A DNA stretch of 64,000 nt from Sycon ciliatum (taxonomy: Eukaryota; Porifera; Calcarea; Leucosolenida; Sycettidae): contig NC_088645.1 of the NCBI RefSeq assembly GCF_964019385.1, forward strand, positions 19,731,380 through 19,795,379, written 5' to 3'. This document shows positions 44,066 to 55,797 of this stretch, piece after piece. Both the position numbers and the translations under genes were made by a program. The notes below the pieces were generated by a model. It searched no databases. It worked only from the letters and a program-made list of their open reading frames with translations, and was not told the origin of the DNA. Every line of letters starts with the position of its first letter. Position 1 is the stretch's first letter.

Positions 44066-44594
44066 CGCTGGGTTATCCGAGAAAATTCTCTCCTAGTCAG
44101 CCATTTCTCCCTCCATCATCGTAAACATTTCCAATTTGTTTGCCTGAGTTTCTTTTTATGCTGCCCACGCGCTCAAAGCATGCCCAGGTGACTCAGCATT
44201 TCTGGAGAGGGAAAATCCGCAGCTCAAGGCCAGTTGCTCAGAAAAAAATCGACTTTTGCCGTGGCTGAAATGTCGAGCGCGATATCTTTGGAGTTCGGCA
44301 TCACAGTTCTTCGCCGATTGTTGCAATGAAAGACTGGGCTCTTTGGCTTCTTCCTACATATTATTTTGTGAGATTACCTCACAAATTGATCCAGTTACGA
44401 ATGTTTTAGTGCCTGCATGTCCATCGACCTCGATTCATGCACAAACACAAGGTAAGGGTTGTTTACGTCTATATACACACGAGTATGCCCATCGAACCAT
44501 TGGCAAGAAAGAAAAGCGGCAATAAAGGAACTTTCTCTCGTGCACAACTGGAGATCAGAACAGCTCTTCTGCTCGGCTCTCTTGTTGCTGCAGT
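44066..44594. other. Unique sequence, nothing certain
   Basis: No tail exon like 5368-6551 here. A short exon-like stretch (44381-44452) ahead of GTAAGG is not strong enough to call. Confidence 0.4.
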
Positions 44595-46033
44595 TTTAGG
44601 CTGCGTTTACACGACAACGATTGAAAACGATTTGTGTTTACACGACAACGAAATACGACCTAAATGGAACGAAATTGTTGCGTTTACTACTATCGTTTAC
44701 ACGACAATACCCGAAAATGATACTAAACGGAACGAAATGGAAACGCACTTCAAAGTGTTTTGAAACGTTTTCAAAACGTTTCCGTTCCCGTGTAAGGGCG
44801 CGCTCACACTGCGACCAAAACCAGCGTCCATGCGGCCATGCGGCCAAGTTGCATGGCAACGGCATGAACTTGACCAAAACGTCGCGGCCACGTTTCAAAT
44901 CGTGACCGCGACCTCCGGAGGGGGGGTGCCACGACTTGGCGGCAACATGATCGTAGACGTGCAGCGTATTTGTGTACAACCTGGCCTGAAGTATGTTCAA
45001 TTTCTCAAATTCCGGTGTGTTGATTCAGGAAAATCGGCGGTTGTCGATGTCACCTCGACATTTGCACATTTTTAACATTAATTTTTGTAGGTGTGGTCCT
45101 GCACGCACGCACCGCCATAATATGCATTCTTTGCCCTTTTTGGACGATGTCGATTTTGTTTTTGTTTTTGTAGTTGCTTCGTTGTGATCGGGTCAGTGAC
45201 CAATTTCTACAGTGTACTCGTTCAATACGATGGCAGCTTGGTCTGGCTTTTCCGTTTCGGAAATCATCTTTCTCTACTTCTCTGCGATGATGGAATGCCA
45301 TACCTCAAGACATTTCAGTTACATATCACCGGAAAATACAGTTCTCATCTCGGCAACAGACGAAAGAAACCACTACCGGAATTTCCACTGCACTGGCACT
45401 TGCTCTGACCACGAGGTCAGGAAAGCGAAAGCGCTCGGATGTCAGCGGCAGTCCCTCAAGAGTCCAAACCTACCTGATTGTATGAATTATTTTCGTCGAC
45501 TTCAAGAATACGAGCCAGGAGCCACGAGGCACTTCCTCCAACATGCAACATGCGAAAAATTACATCCAAAACGGGCCACAACTTTATTAGGAAACGCACG
45601 AACTCTTTTGGATACGAACTGCAATTCGTAAAGTTTGTGTGACAACTTCACGTCTACGCGTGTACGAGGCCTAGTGTGAGCACGACTCCCACGTTTCTGC
45701 GTTTTGCTGACGCATGGACGCGTGCTCATGGTCGCAGTGTGAGCGCGCCCTAAACGGCGAAAACAGTGAAAACGATTGGAAACGGAGCGCGGTCATGGAA
45801 ACCATTCCGCGCTGGAGTATATTTCGCGGGAATTACCCAACCCTGGCGGCCACCAGCACGTACCAACTCGAACTGACGGGTTACTTCCCGCCCTTGCGCC
45901 AAGCCAGCACGTGCTAACTCCTGCCTGATCACCCGTTTTCCGTTTTCGTGTAAACGGTTTGAAAACGGTGCGAGGACAGACCATTTTCGTTCTTTTCCGT
46001 TTCGTTTCGTTTCATTTCGTCTCCGTGTAGACG
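44595..46033. mobile_element. Outer element with ACACGACAACG / GTGTAAACG ends
   Basis: GGCTGCGTTTACACGACAAC at the left end is roughly mirrored by CGTGTAGACGCATC-type sequence at the right. GAAAACG-rich flanks resume on both sides of the inner element, which suggests nesting. Confidence 0.4.
44798..45751. mobile_element. PIF/Harbinger-like MITE
   Basis: TIRs GGGCGCGCTCACACTGCGACC, mirrored as GGTCGCAGTGTGAGCGCGCCC, flanked by TAA on both sides. A three-base TWA duplication and GGG-starting TIRs fit PIF/Harbinger. Internal frames, including 45212-45631 on the plus strand, show no known transposase. Confidence 0.7.
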
Positions 46034-46150
46034 CATCATTTGAAATCAGAAATCAGTTGTTGTATAGAAATGAGTAAAGCGCAACAGCTTTTATAGGGTT
46101 CGCTCACATATCGCCCGTACGCGCCGGGAGTCACTGGGAGTGGGCCTCTT
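46034..46150. other. Left flank of tandem duplication
   Basis: Sequence not shared with the second unit. It includes a TAGGGTTCGCTCACATA motif that partly mirrors TGTGTGAACC near 46840, so a transposon end is possible. Confidence 0.35.
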
Positions 46151-46919
46151 GCAACGTCTCCCGGCGCATTACGATTATGTGAACCAGTGCAGTCGCAACA
46201 AAATGATACGGTAAAATGTCGCCGGCAAAGTGACCGCCGGCAAAGTTGGACAGTGCCCAACTCTTGCGATCTGCCTCGGCGCCGATCCCGTAGAATTTTG
46301 ACCGAAATGGTTTGTGAACTGTTTTCGCTGGTGATCGCCAGTGCCGGGAGCCAGACTTTGTCAAAATTTCAAACCAAGCCTCATCCAAAATTTCCCTACA
46401 TTGAAGCTAAAGATGAGGTCCGTTCGCCATTCTTGTAGTCGGTTTTAAAGGTGGCAAATTAAGTCAGCGTACCAATCCGTCCTTCTCGGATGATCTGCTT
46501 GACTGTTGTGCAACGTATGAGACAAATACAATTGAAATGAATGAAAAATACGAATGATACATAAACAAGTTCGCGTGACTTCATCAACGTTTGCACTCAT
46601 AATTTCGACACCACCGCTTACTAGACTGCAATAGAAGTAGTTTCATCTCCAGTGAGAGGTAGGACGAAGTGGACATCACCGAAAGACTCTCAATTACTAA
46701 GAAAAGAAGAATTGAAGCGTAGCATTTGGGCACATTCTGTACTACTTTGTAGTGGATTTGGTACTCCAACCGTATGAGCAAGGGATCAGGAGCTGGCTGA
46801 CCGCCGATGTCTTGCGGCGCCGATTTTGCTTGTGTGAACCAACTATTTTTTTTTTTTTTTGGAGAATCAAAGATTATTTTTACCATGGCCTAAAACGAAA
46901 AAGTTCCAAGTATCAGTTT

Positions 46920-47590
46920 AGTTTACGAACTTAGAAGTTACGACTTCGGCGGTAATAGTCATGAAGTTGATTGTTCCAACTAGGAACACACGCTTCTGGC
47001 CGAACTTGACACTTGACTGACTCACGACTGCCATCCGGAGCACACGAGGAGCACGTCGCACCTTCCACTCGGCAAACCTGCAAGAAAGCACCACTCCCTG
47101 CTCAATACACGGTGTTTCGGGGAATTCACCCCTCATCAGTTGAGCTTGAGTAGGCTGAGGAAGATTGTGCCTGAAAAGCACCACTTATAACCTGCTCTCC
47201 AGGCCAAACCATCACCAGGGATACAAACTTACAGAGACGCTTTGTTTCCAGCGCGACAAACGCCTCGTGAAGCTCCAGCTAGCAGCGTGAGTCAGAGTCG
47301 CTCATGGAGTTGTGATAAACAGACGTTGAGAGCCAGTATAGCTATTCGCAACGCTGTCACCTCCAACAACTAGTCGCACGTCCGCGTGAGGGACAACAAT
47401 ACGAACTTAGAAGTTACGACTTCAGCGGTAATAGTCATGAAGTTGTGTGGTGCTTTCTTGCAGGTTTGCCGATAGGAAGGTGCGACGTGCTCCTCGTGTG
47501 CTCCGGATGGCAGTCGTGAGTCAGTCAAGTGTCAAGTTAGGCAAGAAGCGTGTGTTCCTAGTTGGAACAATCAACTTCAGTTTAGTTTAG
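46920..47590 (-). mobile_element. Ribozyme-family-2 repeat in unit A
   Basis: Ends ACGAACTTAGAAGTTACGAC recur in direct order near 47400, and CTTGACTGACTCACGACTGC (about 47010-47035) returns inverted near 47510. The element carries an intact hammerhead and a non-coding core like 21559-22201. Followed by an AATAAA-type tail and (CTA)n at 47580-47730. Confidence 0.6.
47100..47145 (-). ncRNA. Hammerhead ribozyme, family 2, intact (unit A)
   Basis: Minus strand: stem I GCUCAA/UUGAGC (six perfect pairs), core CUGAUGA, stem II GGGG-UGAAUU-CCCC, GAAA, stem III ACA-CCG-UGU (three pairs), cleavage triplet GUA. Predicted cleavage lies between plus-strand 47106 and 47105. GUA satisfies the NUH rule but is less common than GUC. 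The very short stem III suggests cleavage as a dimer. Confidence 0.85.
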
Positions 47591-47730
47591 TTTAAATATC
47601 TCTTATTATTATTTTTTTCTCACCCCACACCCCTCTACTCTGTTATCGGCCCTCTTAAGAGTTGTGTTCATCACTGTTGAGGCTTCCGATGGAAAATAAA
47701 AGAAGACTACTACTACTACTACTACTACTA
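47580..47730 (+). mobile_element. Retroelement 3' end with (CTA)n tail
   Basis: GGAAAATAAAAGAAGA is followed by nine CTA units. Unit B has five at 57945-57961, so the tail is length-variable between the two units. Confidence 0.6.
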
Positions 47731-48067
47731 AAAAACCAACTCATTGGGCGGCAGACTCCGTACGCTATCGTACAGGGATACGCTAAATATACGCTATACG
47801 CTATACACTATACGCTATACGCTACAATAGTAGTCAGCTACAGTTCAGTGCCCTCCGTGGTCAACGCAGGCCGCGGTCTCAAGATGCCCGCCAGAGAGTC
47901 TGATGCTTCTGTGGTCCTTGCTGCTGCAGGGTGCTTTCGGTAACTATCCGTGGTGTATTTGGCTACTGTTCGGCTTCATTCCCCCTCATTTTTCATGATT
48001 TTTGATGGTACTATTTTCTCGGATTCCGGTTTTCCACTCTGTTATGTTCGAATCCATAGTCTGTCTG
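47731..48067. other. Spacer with TACGCTATA repeats
   Basis: Nine-base TACGCTATA-like repeats at about 47760-47825; otherwise nothing recognised. Confidence 0.5.
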
Positions 48068-48414
48068 TACGCAAGAGGTACACAAAAGGAAGTATATAGG
48101 GCTGTTTTTTTTGTTGTAACTCAGAGTTTCATGGCAAAAACCAATCATCAGACAACATAAGGAGATTAGAAAAACGCAGGTATATGAAGGCAAGCAGAGG
48201 AGATAGAATAATTCAGTGCAGACAATATGATAATCATTCAACACCTCCCATCATATTGTCTGCACTGAATTATTCTATCTCCTCTGCTTGCCTTCATATA
48301 CCTGCGTTTTTCTAATCTCCTTTTTATGTTGTCTGATGATTGGTTTTTGCCATGAAACTCTGAGTTACAACAAAAAACAGCCCTATATACTTCCTTTTGT
48401 GTACCTCTTGCGTA
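48068..48414. repeat. Foldback element, arms about 165 bases (unit A)
   Basis: The arm from GTACGCAAGAGGTACAC to about 48233 returns inverted from about 48253 to GTGTACCTCTTGCGTAC, nearly perfect. Counterpart at 58299-58643. Confidence 0.9.
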
Positions 48415-48732
48415 CTACGCTCTGCCCATTCCGGGCATTTGAGCACTATTGCAGGTTAAGGCGCACACCCTCTGTGTAGTCTGTCTGTACAACGTGATTC
48501 GCGATTTTTCGATATGTCGCAATTTTTGGACAAATCAGTTAAATATGGAAGTAGAGTCCTCCTGGGTCGTTGTCCTTTCCTTGGTGGACAAACTTTTGAC
48601 AAGAGTGTCTTCGTGTGGTCCTCAAGTTTCTTCGTAGCTATTTTTCCGGCGAAATGCGTTTCTTTCGGGACGTTTTCTTTACTCTTCTTAGGTAATGTTA
48701 TGAGTAATTTTGACAATTTCGATTAAACATGA

Positions 48733-48894
48733 ATGATGGACGATTCCGTCGACTCTACGTCGCATGACGGAGAGAATGGCGACATGGGCGATGTTGTATC
48801 TCTTCATTCAACCCCAGGGACTACGTCTTCCACCTCGAATCCGCCTGGAAGAGACTCCCTGCCTTCACAGCTGGTGCATTTGTCGAGGGGTTAA
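48733..48894 (+). other. 53-codon ORF, intact only in unit A
   Basis: Starts M-M-D-D-S-V-D and is acidic then Ser/Pro-rich. In unit B (from 58961) one A is missing within CATTCA(A)CCCC and the frame shifts. Probably a transposon remnant or chance frame; no family recognised. Confidence 0.3.
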
Positions 48895-49719
48895 AACAAC
48901 ATAACAATTAAATGTTCAGGGATATCTCACTACAGTCAAAGTTGAAACTTTTCACGTGCAAGCGAAATTGCTGCAAAAATTTAGAAAGTGGATCTTGAGA
49001 TGTCAGCCTTGGTGGAAGGCAGTTCCACAGCCTTTTTGGTGGAAGGCAGTTACACAGCCTTCCGATGTTATGCAGTCAGAGAGAAGAAGAGATGTTGTCA
49101 TGAGAATTAAAGAGCAGTTTATTTGGTTGGGGGGGGGGGGGAGGTTGGCTATGGATAATGCTCTAGTAATTTTAAAAAAAAGTTTTAGTTGATGTTCGTT
49201 GACTATGGAAGGAGATATGGAGCAACGGGGAAGATGAGCTGATTATCCGCAGAATGAGGTTGACATTGGTTGGACGAGTATAACGAATCCGAAGACAGTT
49301 GAATATGAAAACAATATTTTCAAAGGTAACTCAAACTAATTGTTTTGGCAATGAAAAAAATGGTTTACAGAAGAAGTGAACTAATATATAGAATAAGTAA
49401 TGTCTTCTCTTTTCCATGTTGATCTCTACTGCAGTATGCTGGAACACCTTGGTATGGAGATACTCGTTTAACATTTTGTTGAACATAAGGCCACTTGCAA
49501 GTACGAAAAGGCACAATTTTCCGACTTTTGAGGCTCCATAAGTACAACAAAGTGTGCATCTACCCCCGTACCAAAGCATATTATGAGGATTTTGCAAGCA
49601 TAATGCAAGAATCCATTAAAGCATAATTCCATGCTTTCGCGAGAATAATCCTGCGAAGCCTACATCGTACGTGACGCATTCCTTGACTCCATGGCATTTT
49701 CAACCTGCTGAAACGCGCG
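48895..49719. other. Downstream flank of the 575-codon gene
   Basis: A short direct repeat (TTGGTGGAAGGCAGTT twice near 49010-49050), a G run at about 49129-49142 and AT-rich sequence. No gene. Confidence 0.4.
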
Positions 49720-51447
49720 TCAACTGCAGCTAGGGCATATGCGTTGAAGACAATTGATATGTTCCCCTGCCTTCAATTGCTTAAATCCAACGTATTGTCT
49801 GTCCAGAGGAATATCTGTACACTTACCGGGCTGATGTAATACTCCGTTGAAAAGAGGAATCAGAGACAATGACGTCAGTCCAATGTGCTTCCTAGTGCAC
49901 AAGAACATCTCCATGGTAACTCGGTCCTTTAGATCTCCCTTGGTGCTTAAGAAACGAGTGACGAGGGGAATCATTTGGAAGAGATTCATGCCATAGTCCA
50001 CTGGCGCCTCCTGGCACCAGATTAAACTATGTTGATGATGTGGTCTGAACGCTGAGGTATCATAAAGCGCCAGAATCCCACAAAGGGAATTTTCGCCTCT
50101 TTGTTTCAGAAAGATTTTCATCATCTCAATATGCTTAGGTGCAAAGCCTTCCAGAACTGCACCGGCTTCCATAAATGCTTGTAGATGACACATATCGAAT
50201 TTCTTGTTCTCATAAGCCCTCATTGAGCGCAAGGGCGAGATGCACGAGTTACTATTCCCTGTGTACAAGCCTTCTCCATTGTCGTCGTATATATTAAACG
50301 GTAAAACAGTATCGCCGTTGTTGCTCACCTGTAGCGCGAATCTTAACAGTATATCCAGCAGCAGCTGCTTAGCTATTCGATCCACCTTTGTTTCGGCTGG
50401 AATGCTCATCGCCCTTTTGAATAAATTCAAGTCTGTAAAGAGAATATACAGCCAGTCGCCGAACCAGCATGCCGCGTTTCTCCACTGCACTTCATCATCC
50501 GCCTCGAACCTATTTAAAATATATATACTTTTCGAATGCACATATTTCCAGTGCCCGTCCTCCACTTGTAGTCGTCCCTCGTATCGGGCTATGGCAGCGA
50601 GAGTACCTTCAACAGGCCGTTTTGGCATCAGACAATCAAGGCCCACGAAATTACCACCAGGTGGTAGATGGTTGCACAAGTGCGGCACATGAAATAATCC
50701 GTCGGCAGCGATGGGAATTACAGATAGTGATGTCAGCTTCGGGTGTACCTTGGTGCGTTGCAGCATCTTGATGGCGATGGGGTCTGCGCAGTTTCCATTT
50801 TTGAATGCGAGACGTATGACGAGGGGAAGCATTTTGTCTGAGTTCCAGTTACACCCTTCAGACTCGCCCATTTCGAAATAAGACTGCGGGCACAGGGTGG
50901 CGGGTTCTGATGGCCAGCAGATGAAAGCTTCGGGAGTTCCACTATTCAGAATACTATTTGTCGGATCCAAGCCTGCGTCAACCAATTTTTTTCTCATCAG
51001 TTTTTCCTCTACGTCCTCAACTCCTTCCAGTCTGGCACCGGCATTGACCAAGGCATCTAAATGGTCCTCTTGAAATCCATCATTTGCCATGCTTACCATG
51101 TAATTCAACGGTGAGACGCACGGATACTCAGGACCATAAATGATGAAATGCCTGAACCTTTCATCCTTCGTCGTAAATAGGTCCTCCTTAGCTGGAATGG
51201 TTATTGCCAATTTCAGCAGTTTCTGGAGCAAAAGTTGCTTGGCCATCTTGTCAACCAATGTTTTGGGACGAATGGTCATCGCCCCCCTGAATAACTCTAA
51301 GTCCATGAACAAAATGTAGAGCCAGTCCCCATACCAAGAAGCAGCGTCTCTCCACCGGACCTCGTCATCTATGTTGAACCGCCTAAGCAAGTATTTGCTC
51401 TCCTCCCAAACATCATTCCACGTCCAAGCTTCTTCACTATAGGCCAT
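49720..51447 (-). CDS. Unrecognised two-repeat 575-residue protein (unit A)
   Basis: Uninterrupted minus-strand frame, 575 residues, ATG at 51445-51447. I do not recognise the family. The protein is an internal duplication: residues about 16-275 resemble 304-560. Shared blocks are D-D-E-V-x-W-R-x-A-A-x-W-x-G-D-W-L-Y-I-L-F, then I-A-K-Q-L-L-L-type helices, a C-x-S-P-L...A-G-A-x-L-E-G stretch reminiscent of an ankyrin turn, and L-T-S-L-S-x-I-P near each end. There is no signal peptide or membrane helix, so it is probably cytoplasmic. The lack of introns could mean a retrogene or a single-exon gene. Silent and replacement differences from unit B (59946-61673) are strongly skewed to replacements. 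A tyrosine/tryptophan-rich, helix-rich scaffold is inferred only from composition. Confidence 0.75.
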   Translation of the reverse strand: MAYSEEAWTWNDVWEESKYLLRRFNIDDEVRWRDAASWYGDWLYILFMDLELFRGAMTIRPKTLVDKMAKQLLLQKLLKLAITIPAKEDLFTTKDERFRHFIIYGPEYPCVSPLNYMVSMANDGFQEDHLDALVNAGARLEGVEDVEEKLMRKKLVDAGLDPTNSILNSGTPEAFICWPSEPATLCPQSYFEMGESEGCNWNSDKMLPLVIRLAFKNGNCADPIAIKMLQRTKVHPKLTSLSVIPIAADGLFHVPHLCNHLPPGGNFVGLDCLMPKRPVEGTLAAIARYEGRLQVEDGHWKYVHSKSIYILNRFEADDEVQWRNAACWFGDWLYILFTDLNLFKRAMSIPAETKVDRIAKQLLLDILLRFALQVSNNGDTVLPFNIYDDNGEGLYTGNSNSCISPLRSMRAYENKKFDMCHLQAFMEAGAVLEGFAPKHIEMMKIFLKQRGENSLCGILALYDTSAFRPHHQHSLIWCQEAPVDYGMNLFQMIPLVTRFLSTKGDLKDRVTMEMFLCTRKHIGLTSLSLIPLFNGVLHQPGKCTDIPLDRQYVGFKQLKAGEHINCLQRICPSCS

Positions 51448-52211
51448 TGCAGAATCTCAAATCAAACGGTCAACACAGAGACAATGGCCGTAGCTAAATG
51501 CGACAAAGAAACTAGGCGGGCGATGCCGATAGGATGTTCATAACTTTGGCTTTGCATATACTATGGACACTGGTGCAAGTGTATCACGTACATTTAACTC
51601 TACACGTATCCATAAAGAATGGATCTGTTTGTACGGCACTGTATTACATTTGCAGTGTTATACGCAATTCTACAATACGATGATATATGCAACATCAAGC
51701 AACGGCAGAGATAACACATTCTCCTTCTATGCAAAGAGTTCCGGATATTGTTCACGAATGCATAGAGGTTCTTACAGCGAATATGAAACTTCGATCTAAC
51801 ACGTGTGACTATCAACAATATCTGTGTACGACTCACAACAGCTATTCTCCATCAGCACTCGGCCGAAGCCCGGAGATAGGTACCCACCGAGCTAGCATCC
51901 GGCAAATAAAGAGTGGACAATGATTTAAATGATGCTAGACTGGGACTAAGGTAGAAAAAAAGAGAAACACATAACTATCTTTCTAATTAATCAAATGAAA
52001 CACGAGAGGGTTTGGAGGAAAACATTGGAGCAATAGACTCCCACCACCTACCCCAGACTGAGAGGCATTACGAATCAAGGACGTTGCGCAGGATCACTGT
52101 CGAGCCATGGCGATCACTCCTTTGCAATTCCGTCAAAGAACAGTATGTGGCGATACTGCTGGTGTAAGGTAGCCTCCTGGCACTTTTTTGAAACGGTGCC
52201 TAACGGTCCAA
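51448..52211. other. Upstream region of the 575-codon gene
   Basis: 764 bases between two minus-strand frames. Almost identical in both units. No obvious TATA box; a promoter should lie here. Confidence 0.4.
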
Positions 52212-52658
52212 CTACCCCCGAAACAACCCTAATCTGCCACATTCGATAGATCTCGTGAGGAAGAAGTTGATACTTGGTACGATTACCAACTTCCTTTTAG
52301 CAACGCTTGGATCAACGGGTACAGCAAGGTCAGTTGCAGGTCTTGAAGGCTCATCAACCAGAAAAATATCAGCCCGTCGGTGCTCAATGAATCGATCGCA
52401 TAAGATGGTGAAATCTACAAGATCTTGATCTTCTCGTCCTGTGGAGGGATGTTTACGTCTGAAATACATGACTGTATCTCTAGCAGCAGATACATTGCTC
52501 CCGGGTGAAGGGTGCTCTTCTACCGATTCATTGCCGTTGATATGCTCAATCACAGGATCACGACGATGCGTGTAGGACTTATTCTCACTTGTATGGTATT
52601 CCATGTACACGACAGAGCGACTAGTGGACAAAAAGGCGAGCCGATTGTGACAATCCAT
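52212..52658 (-). CDS. Unrecognised 148-residue ORF (unit A)
   Basis: Minus-strand frame starting M-D-C-H-N-R-L, upstream of the 575-codon gene on the same strand and preserved in unit B. It has a charged middle (V-M-Y-F-R-R-K-H-P) and an F-L-V-D-E-P segment. By eye it shows about five replacement and three silent differences between units. A separate gene, an upstream exon, or a fragment of an old element are all possible. Confidence 0.4.
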   Translation of the reverse strand: MDCHNRLAFLSTSRSVVYMEYHTSENKSYTHRRDPVIEHINGNESVEEHPSPGSNVSAARDTVMYFRRKHPSTGREDQDLVDFTILCDRFIEHRRADIFLVDEPSRPATDLAVPVDPSVAKRKLVIVPSINFFLTRSIECGRLGLFRG

Positions 52659-53094
52659 GTAAGGTAGGGGGGGGGGGAGGAGAGGGGAGTAGGCACCGGC
52701 GGATTATGCCGGCATAATTCTTGGCATAGCTTGGTGGTTGAATATTTGGAGCATAATGTGGCATCCTTTCCGAGGTAGAAGCATAACTACATGATTGTAC
52801 CACCGTTCTAGTATGTAGGCTACACAATTGTGTACATTGCACCTGATCAGTGATGGTGAGCTGCATGGTAAAGGGTTCAGAGGTTATGCATATAGAGTTT
52901 TCAATGAAAAACAGGGTAGAAATCATGGCAATACATTATTGTACGCTCGAACTCGTCTTCTTCAAGGTTCTTTCTCACGTTGATACAGTACATTAAGCAG
53001 GCTCGGAAGATGCGAGTGAATCAGCCTTACTAGGAATCCTGGGGCGGACGAGATAGTGACCGGTAGTCCGCAAAACTCCACGTACATGTACATG
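52659..53094. other. Spacer with GGATTATGC repeat fragment
   Basis: Contains a G-rich run (52664-52685) and GGATTATGCCGGCATAATT (about 52700), related to the nested MITE at 40383-40994. Confidence 0.5.
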
Positions 53095-53800
53095 TACATT
53101 ATGAATGTCCTAGAAATCGAATTTTCATAATGAATAATAATAATAATATTTAAATAACCGACGAAGAGACAACAGTCGTAAAATAGCAATGAAAAATATC
53201 AATTGTGCACTCATAACCATGTATAAACAATAAAAATGAAACAATTCCAGAACGTTTTCTTGTGACAATTATCAGGGGAACATCGTCACATAGTAAGAAT
53301 CACTAAAAGAACCAGTTATATAGCTAGAGTAATATGAAAAGAAGCGTGCTAATGCAGCACAGCTAGCGGTTATGCATAACGCGTGTAGTGTGAACCTTTG
53401 CAGTGTATCTGAGAGTGGTAGCAGTAGATGAATGTGGCAGCTGTGAGTGCGTGTGATAATATTTCAAATTTTTGAAGGACGTTTCACGCAGCTTCATTAT
53501 ACTTGAATCGTTTGCAGGCAACCTGTCTACACTCAAGAGAGCACTGCATTTCACACAAATCCATTATAGGTATCGTTTCAACGTTTCGGTCTTCATGTTC
53601 AACGTTTCGGTCTTCAGGACCATCATCAGGAAATGATTCCTGATGATGGTCATGAAGACCAAAACGTTGAAACGATACCTCTGATGGATTTATGTGAAAT
53701 GCTGTGCTCTCTTGAGTGCAGGCAGGTTGCCTGCAAATGATTCAAGAATAAAAATATTATTTATTATGAAAATTCGATTTCTAGGACATTCATAATGTAC
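53095..53800. mobile_element. Inverted-repeat element with nested foldback (unit A)
   Basis: Outer ends GTACATTATGAATGTCC and GGACATTCATAATGTAC, with TIRs of about 50 bases. An inner foldback at 53497-53755 has arms meeting at CCATCATCAGG/CCTGATGATGG. A third partial arm lies at 53801-53831. Confidence 0.8.
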
Positions 53801-53831
53801 ATTATGAATGTCCTAGAAATCGAATTTTCAT

Positions 53832-55020
53832 CACGAGCTGAATTTCAAAATACCCTCCTTGCCAGGTCGATGGAGTCGCGCTGAGACCAAATGCTGCGTG
53901 GTCAACCAGCCCTGTATTGTCACTGATTAGAGTGTCGACATTTGGAGACAAAATAGTTGTTCGACAAGTAAACTACAACAAGCAGAATTATGCTCCCTCC
54001 TCACCGAACCTGAGGAAAACCCACACCTCGCTGCGTGCTGCGAACTCCGGCAACTCGGGTTAATGTACGCAAACATCGTGTTGCTGATCAGCTTTCGATG
54101 TCCAGATTTTGATTCTGATTTTGATTGTCGATCATCGATCAAATCCGTCGATCTGCTATGTCACGCGGTAGTCGGCACACGGCCGGTTTCAGGACGCAAA
54201 AATATCATGGTTCGATCGCACAAATCGAGATTTGTTAAACATTTTTTGCACTTCTGCAGAGCTTTGCTGCTAGTGAAATTCGAGTCGTTCAGGGAAGGAA
54301 ATTGTTGTTGTTTGGAGTGACAAGGGTTGTCAGTTCAAATTTCTTTTCAGACTCGTTAGAGGTGACCACGCTGCAGTGTTTGGCGTGTTGGCGTCTGGAG
54401 CGTATCTGGTGTTGGAGCTTGGGGAGGCGCTTTCCGTCGTCGGGTAGGAAATTGGCAATGTTGCAATGTGGTGAAGTGGAAATATTCAAATTTGTATATT
54501 TCCAGAAAACGTTGAACACAATCTACGAGACATGTCTTGGGTGGTAGTGGAGATAGTCCCCTGTCCTGCAGTGCATGGTGCAGAAAAATAGACGCCGTAA
54601 ATGGGTCCCGCTATGGCCCTTAAATTTTGGCTATTTTAGCGATGCAATTTAGTGATATTTGGAGATGATGGCCAATGCTTTCCTGGATGTAGCCATGGCT
54701 CTATGTGGTGGTGATGTGAAGACTACTCAGGTGAGGTAATGTGGGCATGGTGGTGGTTTGTTCTCAGCTCAATCGAGTAAGCTGTACCAGCGCTCGTTTT
54801 TGGACCCATTATCCAGTCCTGTTTTGGGCCTATTTGGAGGTGGTCCCCAGCTCCAAGGTGTTCTTAATTATGCAACGAGCCCTTTTGAATGGTTGTTGTA
54901 GACGCCAAAGCAAACCTACTTGCCAAATTTGACTGAAATCGGAGAGATGGCCCAACCAAGCTATTCTGGTTTTCTCAGACATCTTCGGGGAGTACTGCTG
55001 TTGTGTGTGAAGAAAATATA
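53832..55020. other. Unique part of unit A, nothing recognised
   Basis: Short frames only. The unit-B counterpart would be outside the window. Confidence 0.4.
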
Positions 55021-55026
55021 GTATGG

Positions 55027-55102
<76 letters not shown>

Positions 55103-55135
55103 GAGAGACAGAGAGAGAAAGAGAGAAAGACGGCT
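55021..55135. repeat. (GA)n microsatellite
   Basis: About 110 bases of nearly pure GA. Confidence 0.95.
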
Positions 55136-55174
55136 TTACTACCTGGACAAGGAAATTGTACAAGCTGTCACAAA

Positions 55175-55620
<446 letters not shown>

Positions 55621-55797
55621 AGAGAGATAGATAGAGAGAGAGAGTGTGTGTGTGTGTGTTTGTGTGTCAGAGACAGAGATACAGTGAGAGAGCGGGGGGG
55701 GGGGAGAGATATGTGGATTGTTAAAATGGATTTCGACATGAAGTTAGGTACACAAAATGTTAATATGGGTAAAGGCTGGGCAAGTCGAGAGCCGTGG

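Noticed and set aside
44381-44452. Short exon before GTAAGG that could replace the missing tail exon of receptor copy 2
   Set aside because: Its acceptor is weak, the boundaries would be phase 0-1 and not 1-1, and it resembles the stalk of copy 1 only in Ser/Thr content.
45212-45631. A 139-codon gene
   Set aside because: It lies wholly inside a Harbinger-like element and has no recognisable domain; it could be a transposon remnant but I cannot support a call.
53580-53700. Another hammerhead ribozyme at CCTGATGATGGTC...GACCGAAAC
   Set aside because: An extra U breaks the first stem-II pair, no stem III ending in NUH can be drawn, and stem I does not pair.
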